DNA of 64,000 nucleotides from Pyropia yezoensis (Eukaryota; Rhodophyta; Bangiophyceae; Bangiales; Bangiaceae): contig CM020620.1 of NCBI GenBank assembly GCA_009829735.1, positions 29,048,951 through 29,112,950 on the forward strand, given 5' to 3'. The translations under genes and the position numbers were made by a program. Under the pieces are notes generated by a model. The model ran no database searches and was not told the DNA's origin. It was given only the letters and a program-made list of their open reading frames with translations. Below, piece by piece: positions 1-10,935 of this stretch. Position 1 is the stretch's first letter. Every line of letters starts with the position of its first letter.

Positions 1-2817
1 ATGTCTCAGGTAGGGTACCTAGGATGTCCATACTCAAGCTTGCAAAAGGCTCCGCCGCAGGAAATAGGCGTTACTTTGAAGTCTTCTTCCTCTGGGTCGA
101 TCGGTTCCTTGCACAGGACATACAGGCCTCTAGATGCTCGTGGACGTCACTTGCCATGGTTTCTCAGTAGTGGTGTCGCCGCATCGAGGCATACATCCGG
201 TTAATGCCAGGGTGTCCGGCCTGGGGAGACGAGTGTTCCAGGCGAAGGATATCAGCTCGTAGGTATTGGGGTACGTAGACTTGAGTTGCCCTATCAAAGG
301 GTGATACCCGTATCAAGAGTTCATCCGTGGACTCAGAGAAGCGACTATTCCGGTTCAGGTCCATCTGGTGGCGGAGCTATAAGCAATGAGGATCTTTGAG
401 CTGTGCCTCCAACATCCGGTGAATGGTTACCGGCTGGTGGGCTTCAGGCGACTCGTACAGAGGAGCGTGCTAACCACGTCCGACATTCGGGAGGATGGAA
501 CAGGGTACCTCCTCCGGGATAGAGCCCGTATCGGCTGCAGAGGTATCCAACCGGGACATGGTGTCGGCGCAGTGGTGCTCCCTCCTTGCTCTGGTGCACA
601 CCTTGTACTTGAATTCCGAGAGGCGTAGACGCCACCGGGCGACCCTTCCTTCGCTGCTGTTCATGTATAGCAGCCACTTTAGGCTCGCGTGGTCCGTCCG
701 GATGAGAAACTCTTGTCCTTCTGGATAGAGGTGTGACAGGAAACAGGCCCAGAAGACTGCCACGCATTCACGTTCCGTCTTGGACAAGTTCTTCTCTGCT
801 GGTGGCAAGACGCGACTGTAGTAGCTCACCGGGAGGAAGTGCTCATCAGGTTGATGCTGGAGTACAAAACACCCCAGCTGGACGCCACAGGCGTCAGTCT
901 CTAGAACGAACTGGCCCTCCCGCTTGGGTAGCGCCAGTACTGGAGTCGTGGTCTGGCGCTTCTTGAGCTCCTCGAAGGCAGCGGTCTGCTTCTCATCGAG
1001 CACCGGGAGTTTCGCGGGGAGCTTCTTGCTGGTGAGCTTGGTCCACGGCCCGGCAATCAGGGCATATTTCCGTACAAACCGGCGGTAGACGTTGCACATA
1101 CCCAGAAAGCTCTTAAGTTCCGTCTGGGTCTTGAGTTGCCGGGCTTGCCGAAGGGCCTTGATATTCTTCTCGTTGACCCGAAGCTCCTCCGGGCTCAGCA
1201 CGTGCCCCAGGTATTTATCGTCAGTCTCGAACAGGTGTCACTTCTATGCCTTCAGGGTAACTCCAGCCTTTGAACGGAGAGCCAGGACCTCTCGTGGTGC
1301 TCGAAGTGTTCCACCGGGGTCTTGGAAAAGACGATAATATCGTCCAAGCAAATCAGACATGTCCTCCACCTAAGTCCCGACAGGATGATGTCAATCGCTC
1401 TCTGGAAGGTAGCCGGAGCATTATTGAGGCCAAAAGTCAGACGCTTGCACCGAAATAGCCCCATATGGCACGTGAAGGTAGTTTTGTCCTTGTCCTCGTC
1501 GGCCAGAGGGATCTGCCAGTAGCCGGCATTACAGTACAGCGTTGAAAAGAGGGAGGCATCACCGAGAAAGTCGATGCAATCATCCATCCGGAGTATCGGG
1601 TATACATCCTTGACCTTGACCTCGTTCAGGCGCCTGAAGTCGATGCAGAAACGGAAGCGACCGCCAGGTTTCGGGACGACCACCACGGGAATGGCCGACT
1701 CGCCATCTGAGGGCTCGATAACATCCATGTTGAGCATTTTGTTAACCTGCTTGTCAAGCTCATCCCGGCGATGTGGTCCAGCCCGATACGGTTGCAGATG
1801 TACTGGCTTAGCATCTGGCTTAAGTTGAATACAGTGTAGGGTGGCGTCCATCTTGCCTTGCTCTCCAGACCACAGGTGCCGATATTCCTGGAGAAGCTTC
1901 TCCAGAGCCTCCTTCAGGTCAGGAGGAATATTTTCTTGGTTGACATTCGGCATCCTGGGTGGTGCTTGATCGGGCTTTGGGGCATCGCCGACAGCCTGTG
2001 CTTGCTCCGGAGGTACGCCTAGGGCGGATAGGTTGGATGCCAGTTGTTGTTGCAGGTTCAAGAGGTCTTCCCTGCTCAGGGCACGGACAGAACCTTGATA
2101 AGGTTCTGCCGTTCCAACTCGAGTGCCCTTGGCGAGAGTTATTGGCTTTCGGCTCACGTTGACGATCAGCACGGAGAATGGGGCGTGCCTTTCCACCTTC
2201 TTTTGATGCCCATGCGCCGAGTATAACCGGTGTTTCGCCAGAGGCTCGTTGCGTCGGTAGATCGAGGCATTGACCCGTTGTGCGAGTACTCACTTGAACC
2301 TTGGTCTCCGAACGAGGAGTAAGAAGCACTGGTTTGAAAAGCGTCAAGGTAGAGGGTGGGATACGGTCCTTTTGCTCTTGACTACACGAGCCTTCGTGAC
2401 CAGATGCTCCAGCACCGGTGACACAAACCCATGGTTGAACTGCACCTTTCCTTCTCCCGGCAGGATACTCTTAACATGCTGTTTCTGGAAGTCCCAGCCT
2501 AGGATGAGGGCAACTGAGAGTGTCTTGACTACGAGAAAGGGAAAAAGAATGGGTTCATTGTTGACAAAGATGGTGACAGGAAGGCGGCCAAGCGGTCGTA
2601 CAGTTTGACCCGAGGAGTCTACAATCCGGGTCTTGGTAGGGGCTCTCCAGGCTTGTAGGCGCCAGCCCGGAGGTAGCAGGCTCTCAGTGATGACGCTTGG
2701 TCCGGCTCCCGTGTCGACCACCGGAGTAACAGCTTCTGGGAAGCTATCTTCCTCACGCATACGAGCATCAATCTTGAAGTTGTCCTTACGCAGGACAAGC
2801 AAGGTCCCCTTGAACAA
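1..2817 (-). pseudogene. pol-derived region of element E (PR, RT, RNase H, start of IN)
   Basis: These are minus-strand remains of a gypsy polyprotein. The aspartic protease motif VVDTGAGPSVI lies near the upstream end. The RT core follows, with FCIDFRRLNEV, GLNNAPATFQRAI and a YLDD-type box within CLDDIIVF. RNase H shows the ETDACG start and the TERECVAVFWA segment. At the left edge the integrase zinc domain begins with AGHPGINRMYASMRRHHY. It is a broken fossil. The sequence is related to the pol of elements A and C but clearly diverged from them. Confidence 0.9.
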
Positions 2818-3095
2818 ACAGGGGGTCCAAGCGGCTACCAGCTGAGCAGTTAACTGCCGTCCTTTCTCCCGGCACGCGAGGGGAAGACGGGTAGAGGTAC
2901 CCTGCCGTCGAATATTTGGGAAGAATCTTGGGAAGAGCGCCTGTTCTACTCGTTTCCCGAGCCCGAGGATTCCTTGGATGTCTCGGTCTCCAGGTCAAAG
3001 TCCGTAGGAGCTTCCTTGGTCAGAGCCTAGGTGATGCTCTGCAAAGTTGCCACCCGAACCGCGTGTACCTGTGCCTAGTCCGTCTTGGTAGGCGT

Positions 3096-4830
3096 TCACC
3101 GCTCAGCCCAGTTGACCGCCATAGCGTACACTAGTCCTTGACGCTCGAAGTTCTCCTGAAGATCCTTAGGGATGGTAGGGCACTGGTAGGACAGGTGGTT
3201 CTCCTTCTGGTGCAGCCAACAAGACCGGAATCGCTGGTTCTTGGCTTGCTTAGGGGCCACCAAAGAAGGCTGCTCCTTGGAGATGAAACCACCCCACTTG
3301 TCACCTGACGCCACGGGAGAGGTCTCGCCAACATCCAGTACCGGTACTGGGTTATCGACTCCCCTATACTTGTCGTGTCCGGGACGAACTCGCGACAACG
3401 GCTTGGAAGTCGACACCCTTGGGGCTTGGAGTGCCTTGGCTTGCCGGTACTTGCCCTGGGTGTAGTCCATCAGCTGCTGAAAGGTTTGCTCTCGGTGTTC
3501 CTGGTTGTAGTTCTCAGCATGAACTTGAGAATAATCAGGAAGCCCTTCCGAGAAGATCATCTTGAGCCTGTCCTTACGGTAAACGTTGCCACAAGCCTCG
3601 CTCATCTCCCGGAAACGGCGGGCGAAGGCCTCTGGAGTCTCTTGTGGATCCGTGGTTGCCCGGTTCAATCTTCCCACCGCCTCGCGAAGGGAGTCCGCGT
3701 CGGCGTAGTTGGACAGGAGCCAGTTGACCGCTTCCGGATAGCTGCCAACGGTACGCCCGACGATGTGTCCGGCTGCGTCCGAAAAAACTTGCGCGATCCG
3801 CTGTTCTGCTTCCCCGGTCATGAGGTTGACCAAAAGGTAGAGTGCCTTGCCCTCCGACACGTCAATGTCCTTACATGCCTGGACAAACCGGCGCAGGAAG
3901 GCAAAGATAAGCGCCGGTTTCTTCCCAGAAAACTTGGAGTGTCTCCCGAAACTCGGCTCCATACACCGGTTCAGGGATGCCATCTTCTTGGCCATACTCC
4001 GGGTGTAACATTGGTCTTGGTTCTCTTGCCGGTAGTTGCCCCAATACGTGACCTTGTTCAGGGAGGTGTCCCCCACATGGTGAGCAGGAAAGTCAAACTC
4101 GACCAGCCTGCGCCGAGTGGGACCAGGGGTCGCATCCCAGTCATATCCCTCCTCAGAGCTGGAGGAACTGGTCTCACTGTTGCTAGAGTGACGACAACGA
4201 CGCCGCCGCCTCCGGCTGCTCCGGTTACGGGTCTTGAAGCTTCCCTCCCCATAGGACGCCAGGGAAGGAAAACCTTGACCGGTCCCAGGAGTCGAGGCCT
4301 CAGAGGGACCCGTTGGAACCAGTCACAGCGGTGCCTCTGTCACTGGTAGTGCCCACAGGAAGAGGCGTATACACCCAGCTGCCATGATTATGTCCAGGAG
4401 TAAACACACCAGGGGGTACCCCTGGAAGTTCAGGAGTAGAACCGGCAGGAGGGATTTGTCTGCTTCGAGCGGTCTCGAAGGCCGTTGACCCCGGTGTGGC
4501 TCCCACAGGAGGGACAGCCAAAGGAGCCGGAGCAGGAGGCACTTGGCCGCCTGTAGACTCCAGGCCGCTACCGGGTGTCGCGCCCAGGTCTGCTTCGCTC
4601 GTAGGGACAGCGCTGGGATAGACACCGTCCCCCGCGGTGGCCAGGGATGCGTCAAGGGACGCAGGGTCTACCCCTTCAGGCACCGTCGAGCCAGGGAGGG
4701 TAGCCATGTTGGTCTCTTGACTTTCACAGGCCAGTTGCTTGCGTGTCCAAAGATCGCCAGACCACAAGAGAGGGGTTGGAGTGCCAGGAATGCGATTCCC
4801 GTCCACGGGTGCAAATAGTTCCCCGACCAC
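3096..4830 (-). pseudogene. gag-derived region of element E
   Basis: Minus-strand capsid-type coding remains. The central part has the usual gypsy gag signature: a helical FLRRFVQACKDIDVSEGKAL block, then QETPEAFARRFREMSEACGN, then a C-terminal Cys/His segment (CWLHQKENHLSYQC) where a zinc knuckle is expected. The upstream part (4300-4830) is a Pro/Gly/Thr/Ser-rich N-terminal extension, as also seen in gag of elements A and B. It is a fossil and not whole. Confidence 0.8.
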
Positions 4831-4894
4831 AGAAGAGGACAGAACAGGAGCAACCCAGCCGCTGCTCCCAAATGTCTCTTCTCAAACACGCCAA

Positions 4895-4913
4895 TCCCCT
4901 GCTGCTCCACCAA
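4895..4913 (-). other. Primer-binding site of element E
   Basis: Three bases inside the LTR the minus strand reads TTGGTGGAGCAGCAGGGGA. This is identical to the 19 bases directly after the 5' LTR of element A. The TGG is complementary to a tRNA CCA end. I could not name the tRNA. Confidence 0.75.
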
Positions 4914-4916
4914 ATA

Positions 4917-5488
4917 TGTGGTGTAAAACTCGATCCTCTCAGCCACGTGTCAATATCCCTCTGGGGAAAGGGACAGGTAACTCAGAAAGGGGAACTACAA
5001 GAGTGGTACGCCTGTTGTCTCACATGCCTGCTGGCAGAGCCAACAGATACGCACGGTGGTGCACACGGGGAAGAGGAAAGCAAACGCGCAGTTGTCTTTT
5101 TCCCTGAGGGCGCCGGCCAGAGGCGCCTCGCTGTTCCTCTTACCGTGCATCTGGGGGAGCCTCGGCACGTTGGCCAGGTAGCCCCCCCATACCCCCGAGT
5201 GGCCCCGACCCGAGTCTAACCTCGTCAGGTCGGGGGCCACTATAACTACTAATTCTATTCCCACTCACTAATCTCTTACTCAAATTCTTCCAAATCAAGT
5301 CCCTCACAAGTATGCAAGAACCCATCAGAAATCCCTCTATCACGTGTGGATAGCGTAGTCCACCGCATCCCAGTGCCGGGCACGGGCCACGGCCGCCAAC
5401 CATCCCCACATGGCGGGTGTGTCCTGGCACCTGGTTTTCCTCGGTCGCCATGCCAGGTCGACGTCAAGTCAGGGCCAGCGATGCTACA
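4917..5488 (-). repeat. 5' LTR of element E (572 bp)
   Basis: The borders are TG..CA on the minus strand; on the plus strand it runs from TGTGGTG to GATGCTACA. The same unit recurs as a solo LTR at 49280-49850, which fixes both borders independently. Divergence between the two copies is roughly a tenth by eye. The base pairs outside the 5488 border belong to an AAA-ATPase-like gene. Confidence 0.93.
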
Positions 5489-5953
5489 ATATTTATCGAC
5501 CAGAACGAGCAGTTCGTGACCCGCTGCACCGACGGCCACAGCCACAGCCTCGAGGTTGATCAATGCATTGTTGTTGACCAACGACGAGACTTGCAAGTGG
5601 CACGATTCGCAGAAGTCCTTTAGGGCTCTGTTAAGCTTGTTGTAGACGAGCTGGCGCAGGGAGAGTGTACCAGGACCCTTCTCGACTTGGATGGAAAAGT
5701 CCAAGTGGAGCGCAAAGTGAGCGCGTGCTCCGCTTCCCGTGCCACCCGACGACTGCACGTAAGCGTCTGTTGGAGAACCATTGCTGTTGCTTAATACTTT
5801 GTAAAACAGCTCCTTGGTGGTGTTGATGAAGTGGTGAACCTGATGAAAGAGCAACCATCCAATGCGGGGACAAGAAGGTGACCACAATGTGGAGGCGTTA
5901 AAGAGAGTACGAGGACAAGTCAGCAAGCGCCACAATGAACATCTTTCGTGCAT
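5489..5953 (-). pseudogene. AAA-ATPase-like (PF09820-type) gene fragment cut by element E
   Basis: This is a 155-codon minus-strand open stretch beginning at an ATG (5953). It contains FALHLDFS, the segment LRQLVYNKLNRALKDFCES and, just before the LTR, the hydrophobic strand ELLVLVDKY. This resembles the predicted AAA-ATPase family, in which a beta strand ending LDFS is followed by helices and then a Walker B-like LLVLIDEYD. Reading enters the LTR of element E directly after the Walker B-like strand, so the gene was split there and its downstream half should lie beyond the left edge. No Walker A motif is visible upstream, so the fragment is N-terminally incomplete or spliced. The family assignment rests on pattern resemblance only. 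Because the split is caused by element E, the gene is presumably inactive. Confidence 0.45.
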
Positions 5954-8047
5954 CGCCCACGTTGCCCAACGTTGTTTAACAAGCTCCTTGCTTTACTGTT
6001 CATTTTTGCACAGATTTTCTTCCTCAATAACTTCAAGAAGATGTGTCAACTGATGCTTTGGCAGCATGGTCCCCCTCCTTCGTTTGAGCTGGTCGGAAAG
6101 ACCTTAGCCATGGCTGAGCATCCTTCTATCAAATTCTCTCTGCTTTTCCGTGTTCCACCGCGCACCATATTTGACTGCCCCATGCAAGCCAGTGTTCATT
6201 TATGTAGGAAGGCTGCTGCTGGCAGCGAGTTTTGTGTTAGTCAGAGTGGAAAAAGTGTCCCGTTCAACACGTCAAACGTGTTTTCTGAACACAGGAGAGG
6301 CTGAATACAGTCGATACCACGGAAACATGGATTCGCACGACCGATTGCAGTTCTGCAAGGAACAAGGTGACAGACCTTCTGCGCAGGTTGCAGCGACCGG
6401 GGTGGTGTTGCGGATGAGAGGTATGGTGCCATGCGGGCGTATCTAAGCTCTTAGTGCGAAGAAACATTCGCATTACAGATGGATTAGGGTATCAGATTAG
6501 ATGAATCTTGCCTTAATCTTTCTATTGCGGTAAGCCCTGGCGGCCGATGATGGCAAGCCAGCGCTCAACGTCGATCCTCCCCAGGAATGTACTGACATCA
6601 ATTCTCGAACGAGCGTCCCAGGACGGTTTTCACCACACGTCGGAGAACAGATCTGAGAATCGTTTGGGAATGGCTTTTGGGACTTTTTTAAAGGCACTTC
6701 TGCGATATTAAAGTCCGCGACTGTCATCCGACCAGTGTTCATTCGCTCATAGCTCCTGGAAAACAGAAGCGCCCAGGAAATGACAAAACCATTTCATGCT
6801 CTTTTCAGTCTGCTTTCAAGTGGGTATTGCAGCTCCCCGAATTTTATCTCATGGAGACAACAGCAACAGCGTAACAACAAGGCCATGAGCCAACTGCGCG
6901 ATGGGAGCTCGAAGCGAACCAATAGCGCGTGCTGTGGGGCTTTCCTTTTAATCAAGCGATGATTAGCTGCAGTCGCGGCGGATCTGGTACCGCACGCTGG
7001 TTAGTCAGACAGCTGTTGTTTTCTCTCCTGATCTCGGCGGATTACCCTCTACCTCGGCCCGATCCACTCAAGAGCACTGAGAGAGCTCGCAGCTGGTTCA
7101 TGTGATGCCTGTTCCTTCTTCGATAAGGGCAGAAATCTCGAGAAAGCCTCAGATCACACTGCTTTCACACTAACGGGGAGCACTTATTGGCCAGTAGGGC
7201 GCCATCTGAGGCGTGCCATTGGCCTGTTTTGAGACTATCGTTGTTATTGTCGTCATGAGACAAGATTCGGGGTACTGCAATATGTCGTCTTGTCACGCGC
7301 GGAGAGCTTGGATCTCGTCCAGAGCGATCAACTATCGAATAAAATTGGCAAAAACGACCCTGAGATCGTGAAGATCTGGGTCTAGAAGGCACTTGCAGCG
7401 CTCGTTAAAGCACCAAAAGGGGCTGCGTTTTATTTACTGGACGTGTCGGAAGGACGCCGTTGCAATTCCAGTGCAGGTTAAGCACAGTGACCTCGAACTG
7501 TTCTAACAACTGTTGCTGCTTGCCATGGATGGAAGGAAGGACGCACTTTTTCATCCGGTTCAATTAATCCATTGACTATTGCATTCATTTTGCAAGTTTT
7601 CACTTTTATGCTTTTAATGCATTTTTCACGGTAGAGGTGCGGGACGAAGACGATTCTTTTGAGGGCTCTTAGCGCCGCCAAAGAGTACTTTCTTCTTGAA
7701 GCGGTTCTCATCCCTCTGTTGAGAGGGGCCCCACATTTTCTCCTGCGCAGTGTCCAGCGGAAGCGTCTTGCGGAAGGGCTCCTTTCGCGGCGGCGGCGAT
7801 GATGGGGGGGGGGCGCTGTCCACCTGAGGCATTGCCGAGCGCCACGCGCCAGGTCAGGTCTGTTTGTTGGCCTGTCCGCGTGCGCCGGCGCTCTTGCTGT
7901 CGCGGCCGTATTTGACAGCATTGTCGAGGGACTGGCAAGAGCGGCGAGGAAGTGGCCACCGCCCAGCCGCAGACCTCAGCCGCCTATAAACACCGTGGGG
8001 CCACTCATAAACCGCATAGCCAAGTGGGAGCCCGCTTGCACGTGAAA
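5954..8047. other. Intergenic DNA, no gene recognised
   Basis: About 2.1 kb with lower GC than the rest of the window and only short open frames with no recognisable domain. A TATA-like CTATAAA lies near 7985. I see no LTR, terminal inverted repeats or RNA gene here. Confidence 0.5.
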
Positions 8048-8430
8048 GGTCTTGCGTTGTGCATCACATGCATTCTTCCATCCCGAAAGCCGGAGCTACA
8101 CCTCTTTCATGACGGCAAGCCTCGCCGGGTCTTATTGTGATATTACTGTTTCTGCACCTTTACACAACATTTACATAACTTCTTTACAGTTCTGACGTAT
8201 GTATTTTTAGCAAAGAGCATCTATTAATATAGATAAGGTCCTCGCGTTGTGCATCACATGTATTCTTTCATCCCGGAAGCCGGAGCTATACCTCTTTCAT
8301 GACGGCAAGCCTCGCCGCGTCTTTTTGTGATATTATTTTTTTTGCACCTTTACACAACATTCACATAACTTCTTTACAGTTCTGACGTATGTATTTCGAG
8401 CGAAGACCATTTGATTAATATAGATAAGGT
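8048..8430. repeat. Tandem duplication, two copies of a ~190-bp unit
   Basis: The unit begins GCGTTGTGCATCACATG at 8054 and again at 8244 and ends TATAGATAAGGTCCTC. The copies differ at about a tenth of positions. Both include the segment TTCATGACGGCAAGCCTCGC and an AT-rich tail. No open frame is shared. The unit is AT-rich compared with its surroundings. Confidence 0.85.
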
Positions 8431-9489
8431 CCTCCAGATGGCTTCGAATTAGTCTTGTGTAACTCATTAATCAGATCATGCATTTTAATGCGTACATTCT
8501 ACTGATGCCGTCCATGCTGCTTTTGAGTTCTGTTTTGTCCATCTACAAGAGACCGAGATGTAGAGTCGATTTATAAAGTGTACTGGCACCGAAATCGCTG
8601 GATCGCGCCATCAGCTGCTTGACCACCCAAACACATGGTCGTCTGTCGGTCCAGAACGGGCCGCAACTGTTTCTCCCACTGTCATTCTAGAAGCTTGATA
8701 ATGTGTACTGTCAGGAGGGGAAGGGGGGGAAGATCTTGGCAGATCCAATTGCTTCCCCAAAGAGGTGAAGAACAGCACAGGCGATCTGAGAATGTGTCGG
8801 CTCTTCGGGCCGGGAATCTGTCACAGCGGCGTGTCTGCATGGCTGAGAGCCCGTCTGAAGGAGTAAGTCTCGGTCCCACAGGACAGATATCAGAAGTTAG
8901 CCATATGTTCTCTCAGAAGTGTTCTTGAAACTGTTCTTGACGATTGCAGCAGAGACTGGGGGTCGCAAAAACATCACGGGATCAGCGACCATATCCCAGA
9001 AAGCATTCGAAGAGCAAGCTCGAAACCATCCTCGGAACCGTTCTGGGACATTGTTGAGCTCTATCAGCGTCTCTTACGATGTCTCTTGCGACTTCAAGCA
9101 TTTTGAAAGAATCCGCCGTTCCCCATGACATTCTTTTTTATAATATATAGAACAAAAGTAGCGAAAGTTGTCACAAGTAGTTTGCGATTACTGTCTCTGT
9201 GACAGTGAGGGAAAGATCCTCAGGCGATCCTTGGATTGGCATAGGTTTCTAGCGCTGGGGATCACATTTAGGGCGACAGCACTTTTTGGCTGGGGCCGCT
9301 TATGGCACGGACGAGGGCGGCGGCGTCACAAGCTCCAGAAACAGTAAGCCGTGCGGTCACCATCCCAATACAGATACAGCGGAACCTGCCGATTGGTCAC
9401 CTGGCGGCTAGACAGAAGCGGTAGACCGTTGTTCTCCACAAGCCGACGGGAGGAATGCCCACTGCGAGGGATGTGTCCCTTCCGCAGAC
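8431..9489. other. Intergenic DNA, no gene recognised
   Basis: Short open frames only, none with a familiar domain. An AT-rich patch with a TATATA run lies near 9150. I see no repeat ends. Confidence 0.45.
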
Positions 9490-10252
9490 TTGAGAAAGGA
9501 CCGCCCGCGTAAAGAGCTCCCATCGGGAAAGGGATGTAGTAGCTCGAGAACGAAAAAGAAGCACGTAGCTTTCATCATACAAGGAGGTAAGGCTGCAGCG
9601 GCGGATGCACATGCTCGGGGAGATGTGGACGAGGATGAGGAGTCAGTTGGGGGAGCAGAGCCCAACGAATTATCTGCGGAGGAGCTCATGCCTCTGTTCG
9701 TAACGTTCTCGTCCGGCCCTCAGCCCCTCAGCGGCTCTATCGCTTCTGCTGTCTCCGATTTCAACCGCGGCGTCCTTTTCGCGCTATCGTCAGCTGGGCC
9801 AACCAGGTGGGGTACCTGCGTGCGGCAAAAGAGAAGCTTGAAGAAAGTGACGGCACTCGGCAAGCATGCACTGAAAGTCATACAATTATTTGACTTAAAG
9901 GATGCAACTAGGTCGAGTGTGTAACCTGTAGGGGGGCTACAAGGGGCGCTTTGGGACGCGACGGCTTCTTCTGGGGCGTAATCAAGGCGTCATTTGAAAC
10001 GCTAGATGACATGGATGAGCGCCTCGCGCCCCACCAAAACGGGGCTCTATTCAAAGCCATATACGGTCATGATGAATTCCGAAGATCTGTGAAGACCCTT
10101 TCAAAGCGGCGAATCTTATACTCCCCGAAGCAGTCGTAGAACGCAGGGCAGCGGAGGGGTCCATTGATGCGACCTTTGCGTACAGTGTCACCCCAACAGA
10201 CGGTACGGGCCAGGAGCTCGGCCCAAAACCACCTCCTGGCGTGGAGATCCAT
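9490..10252 (+). pseudogene. Uncharacterised coding-like block, frame-broken
   Basis: I do not recognise this family. One open stretch (9490-9924) begins basic (KKKHVAF), continues acidic (GDVDEDEESVGGAEPNE) and then runs through a helical segment (SAEELMPLFVTF, SLKKVTALGKHALKVIQLF). A second (9951-10139) reads GFFWGVIKASFETLDDMDERLAP, and a third frame carries SIDATFAYSVTPTDGTGQEL. The composition looks like real protein in each, but no single frame spans them and no convincing initiator ATG is visible. It could be a decayed host gene, introns I cannot resolve, or a gag-like fossil. The block lies next to the left edge of element B. Confidence 0.3.
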
Positions 10253-10272
10253 TGTTATTCACTTAGTCTATT

Positions 10273-10825
10273 TTGTCTGCCGTCACCACGTTGGTGCGTA
10301 CCGTCTCCTGGCTGGCCACTTCAGCGGCCACTCTTCTAGTGTCCGAGTCTCGTCAACTTGAGCATCGCGCTCGTGCGGTCGTTGCGACTGCGAGTTGCGA
10401 GTCGGTCGCGGAGTTCATGACAACCGAGTTGGCTCACATCGGCTCAGTAAAGCCGTTTCCGGCCCCGCTTGGGCGCGGAAAGCGCAGAGCGAGCCGTGCG
10501 TACTTCCCTCCGTCGTAGTCGCCGACACTCGCGGCGTTCTCCCTCTGTATCTGACGACGAGCTGTCTTACTCCGCGTCGGAGTCATCTACCCCGTCCGAG
10601 ACCGAGTCAGTCCGTCGTCTGCGTCACCAACATGCCTTCAAGACCAAGCAAGCTAGTAGTCGCGGTCGTCGCCACAGCCGTGGCCGTGATGGTCGTGACC
10701 AATTTTCGACTTGGAGCCGTCGGCTCCACCGACTAGCGGTGATCGTCACCGGCGTGGGTCTCGCCGTTCCGCCTCCACGTGAGGGCGAGGGTCGTGGTGG
10801 TGGGGAGTCTAGCCTGCGTGCCTAG
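10273..10825 (+). pseudogene. Ser/Arg-rich coding-like block
   Basis: Continues the previous block on the same strand. It contains a helical part (SWLATSAATLLVSESRQLEHRARAV written in two frames) followed by an RS-type tail with RRSRRHSRRSPSVSDDE and SSRGRRHSRGRDGRDQF. Such Arg/Ser and Arg/Gly tails occur in RNA-binding proteins and in nucleocapsid tails, so the role is open. Frame shifts between blocks suggest decay. Confidence 0.3.
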
Positions 10826-10935
10826 TTGGCAGCTGCCTTTCTTGTGAGAGTCATAGGGTTAGGGCTGTAGTTAAAAGCCACTTTGCGTACCACTTCGACT
10901 TCAAACACTCTCTTGGCACTGACTTTTGACCTCTC

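Larger units (their letters stand above)
1..5488 (-). mobile_element. Ty3/gypsy LTR retrotransposon E, partial (runs off the left edge)
   Basis: A fossil Ty3/gypsy element lies on the minus strand. Reading from high to low coordinates it shows the 5' LTR (4917-5488), a primer-binding site (4895-4913), a leader, gag, protease, reverse transcriptase, RNase H and the start of integrase, which leaves the window at base 1. The order PR-RT-RH-IN defines the Ty3/gypsy type. It is broken, with several interruptions across gag and pol, so it is old. An LTR of the same family, about 90 percent identical by eye, stands alone at 49280-49850. E sits inside an AAA-ATPase-like gene (5489-5953). The other LTR and the target duplication partner lie outside the window. 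Confidence 0.93.
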
